DNA from: an uncultured Collinsella sp.
GTDB taxonomy: Bacteria > Actinomycetota > Coriobacteriia > Coriobacteriales > Coriobacteriaceae
DNA: 31,825 bases
Direction of reading: 5' to 3'
Assembly (NCBI GenBank): GCA_900549135.1
Contig: URNI01000009.1
Span: 1 to 31,825, forward strand
Part shown: in pieces, positions 8,555 to 16,150 of the stretch
Layout of the letters: every line of letters begins with the position of its first letter
Numbering within the stretch: the first letter of the stretch is position 1
Made by a program: the position numbers and the translations under genes
The notes under the pieces: model-generated
Database searches by the model: none
Told to the model about the DNA's origin: nothing
Seen by the model: only the letters and a program-made list of their open reading frames with translations

Positions 8555-8585
8555 TGGGACAAAATAACCTGTTGTGTTTGTCCCA
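8555..8585. promoter_or_regulatory. Probable Rrf2/IscR-type operator, copy 1
   Basis: A 31-bp imperfect palindrome: TGGGACAAAATAAC on the left mirrors GTTGTGTTTGTCCCA on the right around a CCT centre. It lies between sufC and the Rrf2 gene and has a near-identical partner 44 bp to the right. Binding by the adjacent Rrf2 regulator is inferred from position and dyad symmetry. Confidence 0.6.
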
Positions 8586-8598
8586 TTTACTTAAGATT

Positions 8599-8629
8599 TG
8601 GGGCAAACAAACCTGGTTATGTTGTCCCA
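8599..8629. promoter_or_regulatory. Probable Rrf2/IscR-type operator, copy 2
   Basis: A second 31-bp dyad: TGGGGCAAACAAACC mirrors GGTTATGTTGTCCCA. Start-to-start distance to copy 1 is 44 bp, about four helical turns, so both face the same side. It overlaps the likely -10 of the Rrf2 gene (TTATGTT near 8617-8623), consistent with autoregulation. Confidence 0.6.
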
Positions 8630-8649
8630 GCAACGATGGGAGGGTAGGT

Positions 8650-9081
8650 ATGCTCATTTCTTCCAAGGGCCGCTATGCCCTCCGACTGATGATCTATATC
8701 GCAGCGCTTGGTGACGCCGAGGGCAAGATCGCCCTGCGCGAGGTCGCCGACCGCGAGCATATCTCGCAAAAGTATTTGGAGCAGCTGGTCCGTCCGCTTA
8801 TGAAGGCGGGCCTGCTTAAGAGCGTGCGCGGCAAGGGCGGCGGCTACATGATGGCCAAGGACCCCGTCGAGGTGCGTGCTGGCGACATCCTGCGTGCCGT
8901 TGAGGGCAGCACGGCTCCGGTGGCGTGCGATGGCATCGACAACAGCTGCACTCGCAGCGATCTTTGCTCGACCGTCAAGTTCTGGCGCGGGTTGGACGAC
9001 GTGATCGAAAAGTACGTCGACGGCGTGACGTTGGCCGACCTAGCCGCCGTCCCCGAGATCAACTTTGACATTAAGCTGTAG
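8650..9081 (+). CDS. Rrf2-family Fe-S cluster transcriptional regulator (IscR-like)
   Basis: The 143-residue protein is a full-length Rrf2 regulator: start MLISSKGRYALRLM, winged helix with recognition helix ISQKYLEQLVRPL (38-50), the wing SVRGKGGGYMMAK (58-70), and three cysteines C93, C100, C106 (spacing CX6CX5C) where IscR and NsrR bind their Fe-S cluster. It therefore probably senses cluster supply and controls the divergent SUF operon. I chose ATG 8650, with GGGAGG just upstream, over a frame extension to 8572, because the extension would be encoded by the operator region. Two dyad operators lie directly upstream. An MNT gene begins 8 nt after the stop. Confidence 0.92.
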   Translation: MLISSKGRYALRLMIYIAALGDAEGKIALREVADREHISQKYLEQLVRPLMKAGLLKSVRGKGGGYMMAKDPVEVRAGDILRAVEGSTAPVACDGIDNSCTRSDLCSTVKFWRGLDDVIEKYVDGVTLADLAAVPEINFDIKL

Positions 9082-9089
9082 GGGTGCAA

Positions 9090-9377
9090 ATGGCATCTCT
9101 CGACAAGGTGTACAAGCAAATCGAAGTTTTTGCTCGGGAATGTGACGCCGAGAAGGTCGTGTTGTTTGGTTCTCGTGCTCGAGGCGACAACTTGCCCAAG
9201 AGCGATATTGACATCGCCGTAGCAGGTTGCCGGGATTTCGGCCGTTTCTCATATTTGATCGAGGAACATCTTGATACTCTTTTAGATGTAGATGTCGTCA
9301 ATCTCGACGAGTCCCTATCGCAGCAATTGCTCGATGAGATTGCCAAGGATGGTGTGATTCTGTATGAAAAAATATGA
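9090..9377 (+). CDS. MNT-type nucleotidyltransferase (antitoxin of a HEPN/MNT pair)
   Basis: The 95-residue protein is a minimal nucleotidyltransferase of the MNT type: G27-S28 in LFGSRARGD, the metal-binding D39 and D41 in SDIDIAV, and a third carboxylate at D66 or D68 (LLDVDVV). In HEPN/MNT modules such proteins neutralise the HEPN RNase, in studied cases by adenylylating it. ATG 9090 is preceded by AGGGG and is preferred to GTG 9084. It follows the Rrf2 regulator by 8 nt and overlaps the HEPN gene by 14 nt, so all three are probably one transcript. Confidence 0.87.
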   Translation: MASLDKVYKQIEVFARECDAEKVVLFGSRARGDNLPKSDIDIAVAGCRDFGRFSYLIEEHLDTLLDVDVVNLDESLSQQLLDEIAKDGVILYEKI

Positions 9378-9783
9378 GAACTTTGTTAGCGCCTTGGCGA
9401 ATCTTGAGGATGCGCCCAATCAGGATCTCAACAATGATTTTGTTCAGAGTGGATTGATTAATAAGTTCAATCTTCAATTTGAACTGAGCTGGAAGCTCCT
9501 TAAGCGTCTGCTCGAGTATGAGGGCGCCACGCTTGCCGCGTCGGGGTCTCCTCGTGCCATCTTGAAGGAGGCCTACCGATTCTACGACTTTATTGATGAG
9601 GCAGCCTGGCTGGATATGCTCAGAGACCGCAATACGAACGTCCATATCTACGACAACAAGCTCGCTCAAGATTTGATTCAGCGCATCTTGAACGTCTATA
9701 TTCCCGCTTTCTGTCAGTTGAGAGACGGGCTGACGAAACGTTACGGCGAGCTTCTGTTGGCGCCCGATGACCAGTTTGTCTAA
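9364..9783 (+). CDS. HEPN-fold partner of the MNT protein (HI0074-like, possible RNase toxin)
   Basis: The 139-residue all-helical protein resembles the nucleotidyltransferase-substrate-binding family (HI0074 type), a branch of the HEPN superfamily. Diagnostic are FNLQFELSWKLLKRLLEYEG (35-54), SPRAILKEAYRF (62-73) and the HEPN-like motif RNTNVHIY (89-96), which fits the RX4-6H ribonuclease pattern (R89, H94). The start overlaps the MNT gene by 14 nt, the usual layout. As a toxin it would cut RNA until neutralised by the MNT partner; this is inferred from the family. Some HI0074 proteins may have other roles, so toxicity is not certain. Confidence 0.83.
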   Translation: MKKYENFVSALANLEDAPNQDLNNDFVQSGLINKFNLQFELSWKLLKRLLEYEGATLAASGSPRAILKEAYRFYDFIDEAAWLDMLRDRNTNVHIYDNKLAQDLIQRILNVYIPAFCQLRDGLTKRYGELLLAPDDQFV

Positions 9784-9825
9784 TTCCTTAAGATTTCGCG
9801 GAGGGTTGTTGCCGTTTACCGAGGG

Positions 9826-9841
9826 GTTGTTGTGCAACAAC
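9826..9841. promoter_or_regulatory. GTTGTTG-TG-CAACAAC palindrome upstream of the surface protein gene
   Basis: Perfect 7-bp arms around a 2-nt centre. The right half overlaps a weak promoter candidate (TTGTGC at 9830, AATACT at 9853, 17-nt spacing). A half-like direct repeat GAGGGTTGTTG lies at 9801-9811. No U-run follows, so it is more likely an operator than a terminator. Confidence 0.4.
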
Positions 9842-9911
9842 GGGCGAGCTGCAATACTTAGTTTTATCTTTGCAAACTGCACTTTAACTACACCAATGCA
9901 GGGAGGATCTT

Positions 9912-11690
9912 ATGCAGCCCAAGCATTCTGCTATTGTCGCGGGCCTGACGCTGGCGCTTTCGTTTAGCGCCGTTACCGCGCCCGCGCCCGCCGCTGCCGA
10001 GGAACCCACGCCGGGCGTTGCCTCGGATGCCACCGATATCGACAAAGGCCTCTACACCCAGCAGTCCTTCTCGGGCGTGCTGAGGTCGGTCCAGGGCGTT
10101 TCGTTTGTAAACGTGACTCCCGAGATGAAGTACTTTACCAAGTACGAGAGCCATGGCAACTACAACCAGGGCTTTTCGTATGGCGACGGTTATAACGCGC
10201 TGGGCTATTACCAGTTCGACCGCCGTTGGTCGCTCATTCCGTTTATGAAGCAGGCCTACAACTACAACCCCGAAAAATACAGCATGCTCAAGGATGCGAT
10301 TGATCGCGGCAGCGAGATTTCCAACGCGAGCAATGCCATGTACGAGAACGGCCAATTTACCGAGCTGGGCCATATCGCGCAGGATGCCTTCCAAGGTGCG
10401 TACAACACCGATCCTGTTGAGTTCTCAGCACTTCAAGATGCCTATGCGTACAACTCGTACTATGCGGTGACCGAGGCGTGGCTCAAGAGCGGCCTGGGCA
10501 TTGATATTTCGGGCCGCGCCGATTGCGTCAAAGGCATGGTGTGGAGCATTACCAACATGTGCGGCACCGGTGGCTGCAGGGACTTTTTCCGCTGGGCGAA
10601 TCTTTCCAACGATATGTCCGACCGCGAGTTTGTGACGGCGCTCTCCAATAGTGTGGTCAACAATGTCGCTACTAAGTTTTCGAGTCAGCCCCAGTATCAT
10701 GAGGGCTGGAAGAATCGTTATAAGAATGAGCTGAAGGACTGCTTGGCTTATATCGCCGAGGACGAGGCAGCCGCTGCGACGCCCGTGCAGCCCGAGCCCA
10801 CACCGGCGCCCTCGCCGACACCTGATTCGAATGACGACTCGAGTGACGATGCCAACGATGACAGGATGGATGCGCCCTCGACCGATGCTGACGGTAATGG
10901 CTCTGCTGGTGGCACTACCAACGACGGCTCTACCTCGAACGGCTCCAATTCGAACGGCTCTGCTGCGGGCGATTCGTCTTCAAGCTCTGCCGGCAATACG
11001 GACAGCGACGCTTCTGGTTCGACCGACGCTGACACCTCTAACTCATCCACCGGCTCGAGCGATTCGTCCGTTGACACCGGCTCTAACAACGGCTCCGGCT
11101 CTGACGCAACCCCTGATTCCGATGCTTCCAAGGACGACTCGAATAAAGCGCCGGACGCTCCCGTTGCTTCGCCGGACAAGAAGCCTTCTTTCTCCGAGCA
11201 GCTTGGTTCTACGCTGGGCTCTTCGCTGATGGCTGGTGCCAATAACGGCTCGACCCAGAACAAGGACAACTCTGATCAGGTTTCCACGGAAAAGGCCGAG
11301 GCCGCAAAGGGCGACTCCAAGGACGAGACTTCCGAGAAGACCGAATCCAATAAGGGTTCTAGCTCTGAGGAGAAGGACGACAAGTCCGCTCAGAAGAAGG
11401 ACGAGAGCAAGACCGAGGGCGAAAAGAAACAGCCCGAAGACGACGACAAGAGCGGTGCTGACAACCAGGTCCAAGAGCAAAATGACTCCAAGACGGTGAC
11501 CACTACAACCACGACGACTACAACGACCAAGTCATCTGGCGGTAACATGCCCAAGACGGGCGACCTTATCGTTATGGCGAGCCTTGCCAGTGCAAGCTTG
11601 GCCACACTGGGCGCTACGTCTATCGTAAGTGGTAAGCATAAGCTCGATCAGCAGAAGAAAGCTTCTGGGGAGGACGGCTCGGAGGAGTAG
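9912..11690 (+). CDS. Sortase-anchored surface protein with a lysozyme-like N-terminal domain
   Basis: The 592-residue precursor has a signal peptide (Lys at 4, hydrophobic core 8-22, likely cleavage after AAA near 29). Residues about 70-285 form a globular domain with YESHGNYN and GYNALGYYQFDRRW, reminiscent of lysozyme/transglycosylase-like domains with E79 as possible catalytic acid; this is an inference. Residues about 290-540 are a Ser/Asp/Asn/Gly-rich, then Lys/Glu-rich, extended stalk ending in a run of threonines. The sorting signal is MPKTG (546-550), a variant of LPXTG, followed by a hydrophobic helix and a charged tail GKHKLDQQKK. ATG 9912 has GGGAGG upstream. It is probably a monocistronic gene, closed by the terminator at 11726-11760. 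Confidence 0.85.
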   Translation: MQPKHSAIVAGLTLALSFSAVTAPAPAAAEEPTPGVASDATDIDKGLYTQQSFSGVLRSVQGVSFVNVTPEMKYFTKYESHGNYNQGFSYGDGYNALGYYQFDRRWSLIPFMKQAYNYNPEKYSMLKDAIDRGSEISNASNAMYENGQFTELGHIAQDAFQGAYNTDPVEFSALQDAYAYNSYYAVTEAWLKSGLGIDISGRADCVKGMVWSITNMCGTGGCRDFFRWANLSNDMSDREFVTALSNSVVNNVATKFSSQPQYHEGWKNRYKNELKDCLAYIAEDEAAAATPVQPEPTPAPSPTPDSNDDSSDDANDDRMDAPSTDADGNGSAGGTTNDGSTSNGSNSNGSAAGDSSSSSAGNTDSDASGSTDADTSNSSTGSSDSSVDTGSNNGSGSDATPDSDASKDDSNKAPDAPVASPDKKPSFSEQLGSTLGSSLMAGANNGSTQNKDNSDQVSTEKAEAAKGDSKDETSEKTESNKGSSSEEKDDKSAQKKDESKTEGEKKQPEDDDKSGADNQVQEQNDSKTVTTTTTTTTTTKSSGGNMPKTGDLIVMASLASASLATLGATSIVSGKHKLDQQKKASGEDGSEE

Positions 11691-11725
11691 CCTCTCGGTT
11701 GCCAGATAACTAAAGAGTTGGGACA

Positions 11726-11760
11726 GGGTCCGGTGCGAATGCATCGGGCCCGTTTTGTTG
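11726..11760 (+). terminator. Terminator of the surface protein gene
   Basis: GGGTCCGGTGC pairs with GCATCGGGCCC (11 bp including two G-T pairs, loop GAAT) and is followed by GTTTTGTTG. It lies 35 nt after the stop codon. Confidence 0.85.
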
Positions 11761-11892
11761 TGCAACGATTAGTTATGCCCCCTCACACCTCTTGTTGCTA
11801 CCGTTGCCCGATATGTTCGCGCGGCGTCGTCGATACGCGCGAGGCGGTCATTACAATTGGCATCGTGCTGCGATTTAGGGGGGAACGTTTTG

Positions 11893-13689
11893 GTGCCTGA
11901 ACAGGCGAATAATGGTTGTGATGCCGGCTTTGGCGTGCGTTTGATCGGCTGTGCCGACGATGCGGCTTTGCCCATTGGCATGCACGACTATGCGGAGGCC
12001 CTTGGTTGCTGCATGCTGGTTGACAAGACCATGTTTATTGCCGATATGTTGGACTGCGACGCGTCCGTTGTGGTGTGCTGTCGACCCGAGGGTTTTGGCA
12101 AGAGCATGAACTTGTCGATGCTCAGGGCTTTTCTGGAGCGTCCTGCGGTCGGTCGCGCCGGTCGGAGCTCGTTTGCCGATGCTCAGATTTGGGATGCGGA
12201 CGGCGGACGTTATCGGGATGAGTACGCTTGCTATCCGGTGATATCGCTGGACTTTTCTGGCGCTGCGAGGCGTGGCGCCGCTGTTGCCGACGTCGTGCGC
12301 GATGCCCTTTCGGGCGAGTGCGCTCGCTTGTTGGCGCTCTTGGAGGCCCCGGATTTAGCTCGAGATAAGGTGCGTCACATCGAACGTGTTGCGCGTGGCG
12401 CGGCGAGCGAGGACGAGGTCGCCTCGGTGCTTGGCGTGCTCATTGAGTTGCTGGAGATTGCCTGCGATGAGCAAGTTGTATTGCTCGTTGATGGGTACGA
12501 CGCGGCGTGGTTGGGCCGTGCGAGCGCAAGGGGCGCTTCCGGCGCCGATCCGGCAGGGCTACTTGACCGTGTGCTGTTTGACGCCATTGCTGCCGCGGGC
12601 CATTCGCTACGCTTTGCATGTCTGATGGGGGAGTGTCCCGGCCCTGCCGAAGCGGCGCTTTCTTTGCACGGCTGCTCGTATTATCTGACGACGCCGCTTT
12701 CGACGTGGTGTGACCGTTGGTTCGGCTTTTCGGATGCCGAGGTCCAGGCTCTGTTGAATCATGCTGGGCGCGAGGAATACCTTGATGATGCGCGTGAATG
12801 GCTCGAGGGATATCGGTTTGGTAGGGATTATTGCTCGAATCCAGCGCGTGTGATCGGTTTTCTGGACCGAGGCTGCACGGCGCCCGTGCGTGCCGATCTG
12901 TATGGATATGCCGATTGCCTGAGTAGGGTAGTTGCCGGGTGGAATCTCGACCGCCTTTCGGTCTTGTTCGATTTGCTCGAGGTCCATGGGTGCGCTGAGG
13001 TCCCGCTTTGTTTGGGCACTGCAGAGCCAGATGTCTCGCCTGACGATGGCATGTGGACAGCGCTATATCTGTCCGGTTTCCTGACGACGGATATGACTGA
13101 GGAGCCAGAGCATGGCGATCGCCTCCGTGCTTTGCGATTGCCCAATAAAGAGCTTCGCCAAGCCTTGCGTCTAGTGATTGTTGAGTGGTTTGAGTGCGCT
13201 GCCGAAGACATTCGAGACGTCGATGCGTTTCGCGACGGGCTGTGCCGTGGGAACGAGGATACCGTGAAGCGGGCGCTAAGCCGCATCCTGGGGGATGTGG
13301 GAATCGGTGAGACCGACCCAGATAAGCCGCTGCCATATCATCTGCTCTTGCAGGGGCTCTGCTTTGGCTTGCCGGGCTATGCCAATCCTGCTTCGAGGCG
13401 AAAGTGTGGCGCGGGTCGCTGGGACATCCAGGTTTTTCCTACGGGCGCTGTGTTCGACGTAGCTGACACGATCGGCATGCTGGACGAGCGCCCGCTTATA
13501 ACGATCAATATGATGTATGACCCCGATGTGGATGCGCTGGGGTTGGAATTGCTGGCCGTGCAGTCGCTACTCGACATAGAGCGCGATGGCATCGACGAAA
13601 TCCGTGTACCGCGCCCCGGCGTGGGTCGCATGCGCTGGGGGTTCGGTTTTGATGGGCAGCATGTGGCTACGGTGTGCCAGCGGCTTTGA
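11893..13689 (+). CDS. AAA-ATPase-like / PD-(D/E)XK family protein with degenerate motifs
   Basis: The 598-residue protein follows the layout of the large AAA-ATPase-like family with a C-terminal PD-(D/E)XK-like domain: VDKTMFIADMLD (43-54), P-loop-like RPEGFGKSMNLSMLRAF (64-80), YPVISLDFSG, a Walker-B-like VVLLVDGYD, and GRWDIQVFPTG near the end. The canonical P-loop context is RPRRFGKT/S, here altered, and the expected nuclease strand with E-x-K reads PLITINMMYD, so nuclease activity is doubtful. The family is abundant in gut bacteria and its role is unknown. GTG 11893 follows AGGGGGGAA closely; TTG 11890 is a near-equal alternative. Cysteine content is high. It stands alone between a terminator and a convergent gene. 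Confidence 0.75.
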   Translation: MPEQANNGCDAGFGVRLIGCADDAALPIGMHDYAEALGCCMLVDKTMFIADMLDCDASVVVCCRPEGFGKSMNLSMLRAFLERPAVGRAGRSSFADAQIWDADGGRYRDEYACYPVISLDFSGAARRGAAVADVVRDALSGECARLLALLEAPDLARDKVRHIERVARGAASEDEVASVLGVLIELLEIACDEQVVLLVDGYDAAWLGRASARGASGADPAGLLDRVLFDAIAAAGHSLRFACLMGECPGPAEAALSLHGCSYYLTTPLSTWCDRWFGFSDAEVQALLNHAGREEYLDDAREWLEGYRFGRDYCSNPARVIGFLDRGCTAPVRADLYGYADCLSRVVAGWNLDRLSVLFDLLEVHGCAEVPLCLGTAEPDVSPDDGMWTALYLSGFLTTDMTEEPEHGDRLRALRLPNKELRQALRLVIVEWFECAAEDIRDVDAFRDGLCRGNEDTVKRALSRILGDVGIGETDPDKPLPYHLLLQGLCFGLPGYANPASRRKCGAGRWDIQVFPTGAVFDVADTIGMLDERPLITINMMYDPDVDALGLELLAVQSLLDIERDGIDEIRVPRPGVGRMRWGFGFDGQHVATVCQRL

Positions 13690-13713
13690 GCGCCGAGGTG
13701 TTTCCGGCTTCCG

Positions 13714-14733
13714 TTACTCGGTGTCCTTCATGGGCGGCATGGGCTTCCAGTTGGGATCCTTGATGATCTTGCGGGCGTCCTTCATGCCGCGTCGCAGCGC
13801 CGGAATACCGGTCTTAAAGCACTTGTCAACGGCAGCCAGGCGAATGAATTCCTTGCAGAAGGTCGCGGCATTGCCCAGGCGGAACAACATGGGGTGGTAG
13901 TCACCGTAGATCTGCATATAGCGAGCGAGGAAGCCTCGGTTGCGCATGATGTAGTAACGGTTGGTGTCGCTCGTAGAGTTGAGCTGGCGCTTGCCGGCGA
14001 TATCCCAGTTAGAGACGGCGCGGGCGCGCTTGAGAACCACGTCGGCAACAACGGCGGCGGAGAAGTGCTGGCTGGCCACGTAGCCATAGCAGGCATCGTC
14101 GCCGTAGATAAAGAAGCGCGCGTCGGGCAGGCCGATCTTGTCGACCACGCGGCGCGAGAACATGCCGCCCTCAAAGCACAGCTGGTTCATGGTGCGGTAG
14201 CCCTCGGGACCCAGATCCCACTTGGCGACTGGGTTGGGAATGCCGAGCGAAAGGATGAGTTGGTATTGCCAAAAGAAGGCGCCGCCGTCAAAGTCTAGGC
14301 GCGAACCCTGGATGACATCGTAGCGGTCGGTCCACTTGGCAAGACGCTCGATGCCTTCGGGGATGACGAGCACGTCGTCGTCCATCACCCAGAACCACTG
14401 GGCGCCCAGGTCGTAGGCGCATTTAGTGCCGGCGGAGAAGCCGCCCGCACCGCCGCTGTTTTCGAGCTGCGGGGCGTAGATGACACGGTCGGTGCCGCCC
14501 TGCGCGTCAGGCTGCTCGGTGTCGATGCCCCACAGGTTGGCCAGGCGCTCGTTGAATGCGGTGCACATGGCCTCGGTCTCGCGCGAATTCTCGTTATCGA
14601 CAATCACGATGCGCCAGGGCGTTGCCGTGAGCTCGGTCATGGAGTCGAACAAGTTGGCCAGGAGTTCCTGACGCTTGTACGTAACGACGACGATGGCGAG
14701 CTTATCGATGGGAGCGGGAAGGGTTGAAGGCAT
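13714..14733 (-). CDS. GT2-family glycosyltransferase (GlfT2/rhamnosyltransferase-like)
   Basis: The 339-residue cytoplasmic enzyme starts with a GT-A fold: LAIVVVTYKRQELLANLFDSM (12-32), RIVIVDNEN (41-49), the nucleotide-sugar loop ENSGGAGGFSAGT (91-103), and the metal-binding VMDDDVLV with D118-D120. FIYGDDACYGYVA and the late WD and RNR motifs resemble galactofuranosyl- and rhamnosyltransferases that extend cell-wall glycans. ATG 14733 was chosen over an open frame reaching 14832 because homology starts just after it and AAAGGA lies upstream; the extension covers the predicted promoter. Substrate is unknown. It is convergent with the AAA-like gene after only 24 nt, with no clear terminator between. 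Confidence 0.86.
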   Translation of the reverse strand: MPSTLPAPIDKLAIVVVTYKRQELLANLFDSMTELTATPWRIVIVDNENSRETEAMCTAFNERLANLWGIDTEQPDAQGGTDRVIYAPQLENSGGAGGFSAGTKCAYDLGAQWFWVMDDDVLVIPEGIERLAKWTDRYDVIQGSRLDFDGGAFFWQYQLILSLGIPNPVAKWDLGPEGYRTMNQLCFEGGMFSRRVVDKIGLPDARFFIYGDDACYGYVASQHFSAAVVADVVLKRARAVSNWDIAGKRQLNSTSDTNRYYIMRNRGFLARYMQIYGDYHPMLFRLGNAATFCKEFIRLAAVDKCFKTGIPALRRGMKDARKIIKDPNWKPMPPMKDTE

Positions 14734-14809
14734 GGGGCAATATATCCTTTCACGCGCGGCGCGCATGCGCTGCACGGAAGCTATCGAATACGTCCTTGGG
14801 ACGGCATCT

Positions 14810-14840
14810 ATTGTAAAGGGTCGCTGTGCCATGTTGGCAA
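14810..14840 (-). promoter_or_regulatory. Candidate promoter of the minus-strand glycosyltransferase
   Basis: TTGCCA (14840-14835) and TACAAT (14815-14810) are separated by 19 nt on the minus strand. The -10 matches the consensus at 5 of 6 positions; the spacing is long. It supports the start at 14733. Confidence 0.42.
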
Positions 14841-14848
14841 GGATTGAA

Positions 14849-14866
14849 TAAAACGCAGGAACCTGC
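14849..14866 (-). terminator. Weak terminator-like hairpin after the acyltransferase gene
   Basis: On the minus strand GCAGGTTCCTGC (4-5 bp stem) is followed by GTTTTATT. It lies 24 nt past the acyltransferase stop. The stem is short, so termination may be partial. Confidence 0.35.
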
Positions 14867-14889
14867 CATGGGCGAGGTGGATGCGATAC

Positions 14890-16038
14890 TTAACGTTGAT
14901 GCGTTGATTGCTGTTTGAGAGTACGAGCGATAAAGCTTCTAGCTGTATCGATGATAAGTAGCGCTAGTGCAAAGAAAACGCTGATGGTCGTACCGGTGAC
15001 GATACATATGGCTGCCGGGTTGTTTGCGCTGACAAGTATGTTTGCAAGCATTATGTTGAAGACCGGACGCCAAAGGCTGCTGGTGAGCGATTGCATCACG
15101 TAGAAGCCGAGCGTGGCGGCGGACAGGGTGACGATGATGTTTGCGACGCGAGGGTGGTTCGATTTGTTGTCGCGAGTTGCTGCAAAGAGCAACGAAGTGG
15201 CAGCGAGGACGAACGAGACGAACGAGGTCGACTTATAGGAAAGCATTGCCATTGCCGACAGATTGCCAGTTGCGGATAGTGCGGCTTCCAGGGCAATCGT
15301 GATGACCAAAACTGCTGCAAGCAAACGTTGTGCGACGATGCGTGCTTTGCGCGGGCTTATCGACTTGGTGTAGTCGCGAATCAGTCCTCCCATCAAAAAT
15401 GCAACGACGTAGGTGACGGCGCTCATAAACTTTTGGAGCCAAGAAAACTCAGCACCGCTTGCCGAGCATCGCGCCGCTAGATAACCATTGGCAATGAAAA
15501 CGAGAACGCCGACGGCGACGACGGCTGCTGCTGTGTAGCTTTTCTTACCGAGTCGGTTTCTAGCCAGTCCAAACAGCGGCGCCGTGCAAACCATGGCGGC
15601 GTAGACCCAGATAAACTCAAGCCCCAGCGTATACCAATAGTGCGTGTGAAAGGAGACATCGGGGATGGGGGAGACGGCTGTGGACCATGTGAGCGCCGCG
15701 AGGCAATAAAACGCGGTGGGCAAGATGACCTTGCCAAGGCGCTGCGTCGTCCGCTGTATTTGCGACGTCCACGTAGCCCCATCGCTCCAGGCGCGTACCG
15801 CCGAGGGAATAAGGAAGTACCCCGAGATCATGAAGAAGACCTCGTTGGCCCAGCAGCCCAGCAGGTTGATAAAGCCGAGCGCGCCGGAGTAAGGGCAGAT
15901 AGCGAGCGGCGCGTATTCCGGTAGGCTGGTGCAGACGGCTTGGAAGGTCCACTGAAAGGTGTGGAACACCGCGATGCCGGCGACCGCGACCAAACGCAGC
16001 GCTTCGATGGGTATGTTGCGTGCGGCTTTGGGCTGCAT
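14890..16038 (-). CDS. Acyltransferase 3 family membrane protein
   Basis: The 382-residue protein is a multi-pass membrane O-acyltransferase of the acyltransferase-3 type (OafA/WecH-like), which adds acetyl or other acyl groups to surface sugars. Landmarks are EALRLVAVAGIAVFHTF (12-28) with the conserved R15 and catalytic-type H26, and FFMISGYFLIPSAVR, the usual ISG-F/Y-L signature after the second helix. About ten hydrophobic segments follow. The ATG is preceded by AAAGGACGTC. It diverges from the five-gene GT2 run on the plus strand, so it probably decorates the glycan made there; donor and acceptor cannot be told from sequence. Confidence 0.86.
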   Translation of the reverse strand: MQPKAARNIPIEALRLVAVAGIAVFHTFQWTFQAVCTSLPEYAPLAICPYSGALGFINLLGCWANEVFFMISGYFLIPSAVRAWSDGATWTSQIQRTTQRLGKVILPTAFYCLAALTWSTAVSPIPDVSFHTHYWYTLGLEFIWVYAAMVCTAPLFGLARNRLGKKSYTAAAVVAVGVLVFIANGYLAARCSASGAEFSWLQKFMSAVTYVVAFLMGGLIRDYTKSISPRKARIVAQRLLAAVLVITIALEAALSATGNLSAMAMLSYKSTSFVSFVLAATSLLFAATRDNKSNHPRVANIIVTLSAATLGFYVMQSLTSSLWRPVFNIMLANILVSANNPAAICIVTGTTISVFFALALLIIDTARSFIARTLKQQSTHQR

Positions 16039-16078
16039 GACGTCCTTTCTTATCGGTTTGCCTCTGCGAGCTCCATAG

Positions 16079-16084
16079 ATTATA
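16079..16084 (-). promoter_or_regulatory. -10 box of the acyltransferase gene
   Basis: A perfect TATAAT on the minus strand, preceded by TTTA, lies 41 nt before the ATG. The -35 region is poor (GTCAGC at 17 nt). It sits in the 112-nt divergent region; I cannot assign a clear promoter for the opposite glycosyltransferase gene. Confidence 0.4.
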
Positions 16085-16150
16085 TAAACGCCCGCTGGCG
16101 CGCTGACCCTTTGATACCATGAAACGACAGGTATTTCCTAAGGAGCACAT

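Noticed and set aside
12440..13336. 298-codon minus-strand frame inside the AAA-like gene
   Set aside because: Composition is typical of a shadow frame and no family signal is seen.
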